From contig MSXN01000008.1 in NCBI GenBank assembly GCA_002083555.1, forward strand, positions 131,682 to 195,681: DNA of 64,000 bases. The letters are read 5' to 3'. This document shows positions 61,536-64,000 of this stretch, piece by piece (the stretch's first letter is position 1; every line of letters begins with the position of its first letter). A program made the position numbers and the translations under genes. This DNA comes from Nitrospira sp. ST-bin5 (GTDB lineage: Bacteria; Nitrospirota; Nitrospiria; Nitrospirales; Nitrospiraceae). The notes under the pieces are model-generated. The model had not been told where the DNA came from. It searched no databases and was given only the letters and a program-made list of their open reading frames with translations.

Positions 61536-62858
61536 TCAGGTGAAGGAGATGGGGTCAAGACCGGAGCCTGTGATGGCGGCGACGCATCGACGTGCGCTGA
61601 CGATGGCGCTCTCGCTCGAGGTGGGCCAGCCGGTATCGGTCCAGGAGCCGGCGACCAGCAGGTTCTGCACGGGGCTTTGCTGAATCGGACGGAGGATCGG
61701 TGATCCGGATGTGAGCGACAGCGCAGCCCGCGGGCGTCGATGGAGCGCGGTCGAGTGCAGTGAAACTCCCTGGAGGGCAGGGAAGAGGCGCTGGAGTTCT
61801 TGTTTGGCCAGGCCGATCAGATCGGCCTCTGTCCGTTCAATAAACGGGACATCGCCGACCACCGACAATTCATAGAGGGTAGTTGAGGGATCCCCCGTGG
61901 AGACGGACACAGATTGGAAACCCTGCCCGGGCAAGAGCACGAGGCGCGGTCCGGCCGCCGGTGCTGACCCCGTCAGATGGACGGAGATGGCGGAGAGGTC
62001 CGTCAAGTCGCTCAGTTGCGAGAAATAGCCATACCGGGTGAGCAGCCGATCAGGAAGCAGCTTCAGGAGCGCGTGATGCGGTATGCCGGACAGGTACCAG
62101 GTCGCTTGGAGGCTGTGCCCATCGCTTAGGCGGACATGCTCGATACGATGCTGTCCAAATTGAATATGGGGGAGGTCCATTTGCGCCAGGACCTCTATGC
62201 CCAGCGTGGAAAAGGCGGATTTTAATTGGCGATACAGGCCTTGGCGTTGCGCGCTGCTGAGTTTGGTGCAGGAGGCTGCGCGCGCATCGGTGAGAAAGGG
62301 GGGCGTCAGTGCTCGTGCACAGGAGGCAGCCGAGAGATCGGTCAGTGCGTTGCCCGTGAGGAATCGAATGAGAGGCGACCAGATGTGTTCACGTGCGGAT
62401 GGGCTCTGTCCGATCGATGCCAGCCAGGCGTCCGCGGTGCGCTGGTCCAGGGTGGTCGGGGCAGCGAGTTCCTGTTCCCAGATTCGTTCGAGATAGGAGA
62501 GGAGCTGCCAGCGATCGTTCCAGGACAGGCCGCGAAACCGAACGAGTCCGGCGATCCAATGGAGTGATCCGGGAAGCGTCGTCGGTCTGTAGGAGACGAT
62601 GCGTCCGTCAGGCAAGAAAAATTCAAGCGGGGTGGCCGGGGTTCGTGCCGGGGGCTCCGATTCTGGGAGGGCTCTGAGCAAGGTTTGTAGTTCTCGATGG
62701 CAGCCAAGCATATGCTCAGACGCCGAGAGATCGTCGGCCCAACTGGGGTGTTCGATGAGCGTCAGGTGATAGCCCCGACGGGCCAGTTCACAGGCCGCGA
62801 CCAGGCTTGCGAGCGAGGTGCCGAGGATGACAACAGATTCTGCGGATGGAGTGGTCAC
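61536..62858 (-). CDS. hpnE: Hydroxysqualene dehydroxylase HpnE
   Basis: A 440-residue FAD-dependent amine-oxidase-fold protein with an N-terminal dinucleotide motif (VVILGTSLASLVAACELARR), in which the GxGxxG is partly degenerate, and a late motif NLLVAGSWTDTGWP. It follows hpnD with a four-base overlap, the order of the bacterial three-enzyme squalene route (HpnC, HpnD, HpnE). HpnE reduces hydroxysqualene to squalene. HpnC is not in the visible part. Confidence 0.88.
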   Translation of the reverse strand: MTTPSAESVVILGTSLASLVAACELARRGYHLTLIEHPSWADDLSASEHMLGCHRELQTLLRALPESEPPARTPATPLEFFLPDGRIVSYRPTTLPGSLHWIAGLVRFRGLSWNDRWQLLSYLERIWEQELAAPTTLDQRTADAWLASIGQSPSAREHIWSPLIRFLTGNALTDLSAASCARALTPPFLTDARAASCTKLSSAQRQGLYRQLKSAFSTLGIEVLAQMDLPHIQFGQHRIEHVRLSDGHSLQATWYLSGIPHHALLKLLPDRLLTRYGYFSQLSDLTDLSAISVHLTGSAPAAGPRLVLLPGQGFQSVSVSTGDPSTTLYELSVVGDVPFIERTEADLIGLAKQELQRLFPALQGVSLHSTALHRRPRAALSLTSGSPILRPIQQSPVQNLLVAGSWTDTGWPTSSESAIVSARRCVAAITGSGLDPISFT

Positions 62859-63715
62859 GAGAATCGGGAGCGAAGCCAGATTCCTGCGGCAATCGCCAGG
62901 CGATGACTGGTGGTTAGACGGATGCGTGGACCAAATACCTGGTACTCGGAGTCTTCGATCTTCTTTAGAATTCTGGAGTAGATCCCGCGCATGATCTCTG
63001 CCACCGTCAGGGCGCGCCGCTCGTGGGGAGGGAGAGCCATCAGGGCCGCCCGGGCTTTGTCATAGTACTGCCTGGCCCGGGCGGCTTCATGCTGCATCAA
63101 CTTCTGGAACTCCGGTGAGTAGGTTTGCTGCCGCAGCGCTTTTTCCGAATATTTGCAGGCTTTCAGGTCTTCAAGCGGGAGGTAGATGCGGTTGTGCGCC
63201 GCGTCGGTGCCCACGTCCCGCAGAATGTTGGTGAGTTGGAAGGCCATGCCGAGATCCACCGCGTAGTCCTGTGCACGAGCCGAGGTCGCACCGAAGATGT
63301 GCAGGCAGATGAGGCCCACGACGGATGCGACGCGGTAGCAATAGGACGACAGCTCGTTGAAGGTGACGTAGCGGTTGTTGTGCAAATCCATCTCCACGCC
63401 CTTGATCAATTCTTCAAAATAGACCTTGGGGATCGAGAGCGCTTTCACGTGATGCGCCAAACTGATGGTGATTGGCCATGTCGGCGTGCCGTGATAGGCG
63501 GCGTCCAGCTCCGCGCGCCACTTGACGAGTTCTTCCTGTGGCTGACTTCCGGCGGGCGGTTCATCCACCGCACTATCGACCGCTTTGCAGAACGCATAAA
63601 TCGTATACATCGCGCTGCGGCGTGCTTTGGGGAGAAAGAAAAATGAGTAGTAGAAATTGCTCCCGCTGGCTTTGGTGAGGGCGGTGCAATAGGCCTGGGC
63701 TTCATCGACGGTCAT
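62855..63715 (-). CDS. hpnD: Presqualene diphosphate synthase HpnD
   Basis: A 286-residue squalene/phytoene-synthase-fold enzyme. Substrate-binding aspartates are in AVDSAVDEP and LTNILRDVGTDA, with the motif SNFYYSFFFLPKARRSAMY near the N-terminus. HpnD condenses two farnesyl diphosphates to presqualene diphosphate. Starts four bases into the end of the BtuF-like gene (ATGA), so it is in one translational unit with it. Confidence 0.9.
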   Translation of the reverse strand: MTVDEAQAYCTALTKASGSNFYYSFFFLPKARRSAMYTIYAFCKAVDSAVDEPPAGSQPQEELVKWRAELDAAYHGTPTWPITISLAHHVKALSIPKVYFEELIKGVEMDLHNNRYVTFNELSSYCYRVASVVGLICLHIFGATSARAQDYAVDLGMAFQLTNILRDVGTDAAHNRIYLPLEDLKACKYSEKALRQQTYSPEFQKLMQHEAARARQYYDKARAALMALPPHERRALTVAEIMRGIYSRILKKIEDSEYQVFGPRIRLTTSHRLAIAAGIWLRSRFS

Positions 63716-64000
63716 ACGCGGGACTCCACAGTGAGGAAAGATGTCGTCAGGCGGACGGCCTGTAACGGGTTCAGATCATGGGGTGGCGTCGGGTGAAAGA
63801 GCGAGGCGAGCAGCTCGACGCCGTCAACGAGCCGCGGCCCGGGACGGCTGAAGTAGGCATTGGCATCGAGAACATAGGTTTCTGGCCAGCGGGCGAGCAG
63901 CGCGGACCATGCCGTCCGACTGCTCTCAAGACGACCGAGTTCATCCAGGGTTCGTTGAACGGAGTATCCGCAGGGCATGATGAGCAGGATGTCCGGGTTG
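63712..64000 (-). CDS. BtuF-like periplasmic binding protein (partial)
   Basis: The C-terminal ~95 residues of a class III periplasmic binding protein, open to the right edge (NPDILLIMPCGYSVQRTLDE). The ending YVLDANAYFSRPGPRLVDGV matches cobalamin-binding BtuF-type proteins. The rest of the gene lies beyond the window. Confidence 0.8.
   Translation of the reverse strand, partial: NPDILLIMPCGYSVQRTLDELGRLESSRTAWSALLARWPETYVLDANAYFSRPGPRLVDGVELLASLFHPTPPHDLNPLQAVRLTTSFLTVESRV

Overview
The window reads as bacterial chromosome of a Nitrospira-like organism (phylum Nitrospirota). This is inferred from gene content rather than from a marker gene: squalene-route hpnD/hpnE, an uppS-cdsA-dxr-rseP-proS cluster, tldD/tldE, an abundance of small unannotated proteins, and a palindromic intergenic repeat I recall as common in Nitrospira. 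There is no rRNA and no CRISPR array. One tRNA gene is present.

Positions 1 to about 14,860 are an integrated mobile element. Its right end lies at the 3' end of tRNA-Ser(UGA) (14861-14950, minus), next to a tyrosine integrase and an excisionase-like gene. The element carries a divergent ribbon-helix-helix pair with a palindromic operator, a run of small plus-strand genes that includes two tandem paralogues and a HTH/GIY-YIG-like protein, a RepA/DnaB-type helicase followed by a dense array of GTTAAC-type repeats (candidate origin), and a block of phage tail genes (tape measure, truncated tail-tip protein) without recognisable capsid or terminase genes. No second att copy is visible, so the left end probably lies outside the window.

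Positions 14,861-35,650 are core chromosome: serS with its cognate tRNA, a radical SAM protein with a rhodanese, an OmpH/Skp-like protein, an HD-GYP/HEAT-repeat pair, a SGNH hydrolase and thioredoxin, the oxidative pentose phosphate genes zwf and gnd, a nucleotidyltransferase, threonine aldolase, a Tlc-like transporter, a ProA-like protein lacking the expected cysteines, two methyltransferases and a DUF3422 protein. Two copies of a ~120-bp palindromic repeat flank this transporter/ProA-like pair.

Positions 35,680-42,950 look like a cold or stress region: two RRM proteins, two membrane acyl desaturases, a RhlE-type DEAD-box helicase and several short proteins, of which two families are each present twice. 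A strong hairpin lies between the first RRM gene and its desaturase.

Positions 43,180-50,050 hold a MotA/MotB-like pair whose architecture matches ZorA/ZorB of Zorya defence systems, two tandem PilZ proteins reading away from it, a MltC-like lytic transglycosylase and a GAF-containing GspE/PilB ATPase. No ZorC, ZorD or ZorE is visible, so this is either a minimal or a non-defence ion-driven motor. From 50,237 to 64,000 come the cell-envelope and isoprenoid cluster (proS, rseP, dxr, cdsA, uppS), tldD/tldE, a PEBP protein, a family 4 uracil-DNA glycosylase, and hpnE/hpnD with the end of a BtuF-like binding protein at the right edge.
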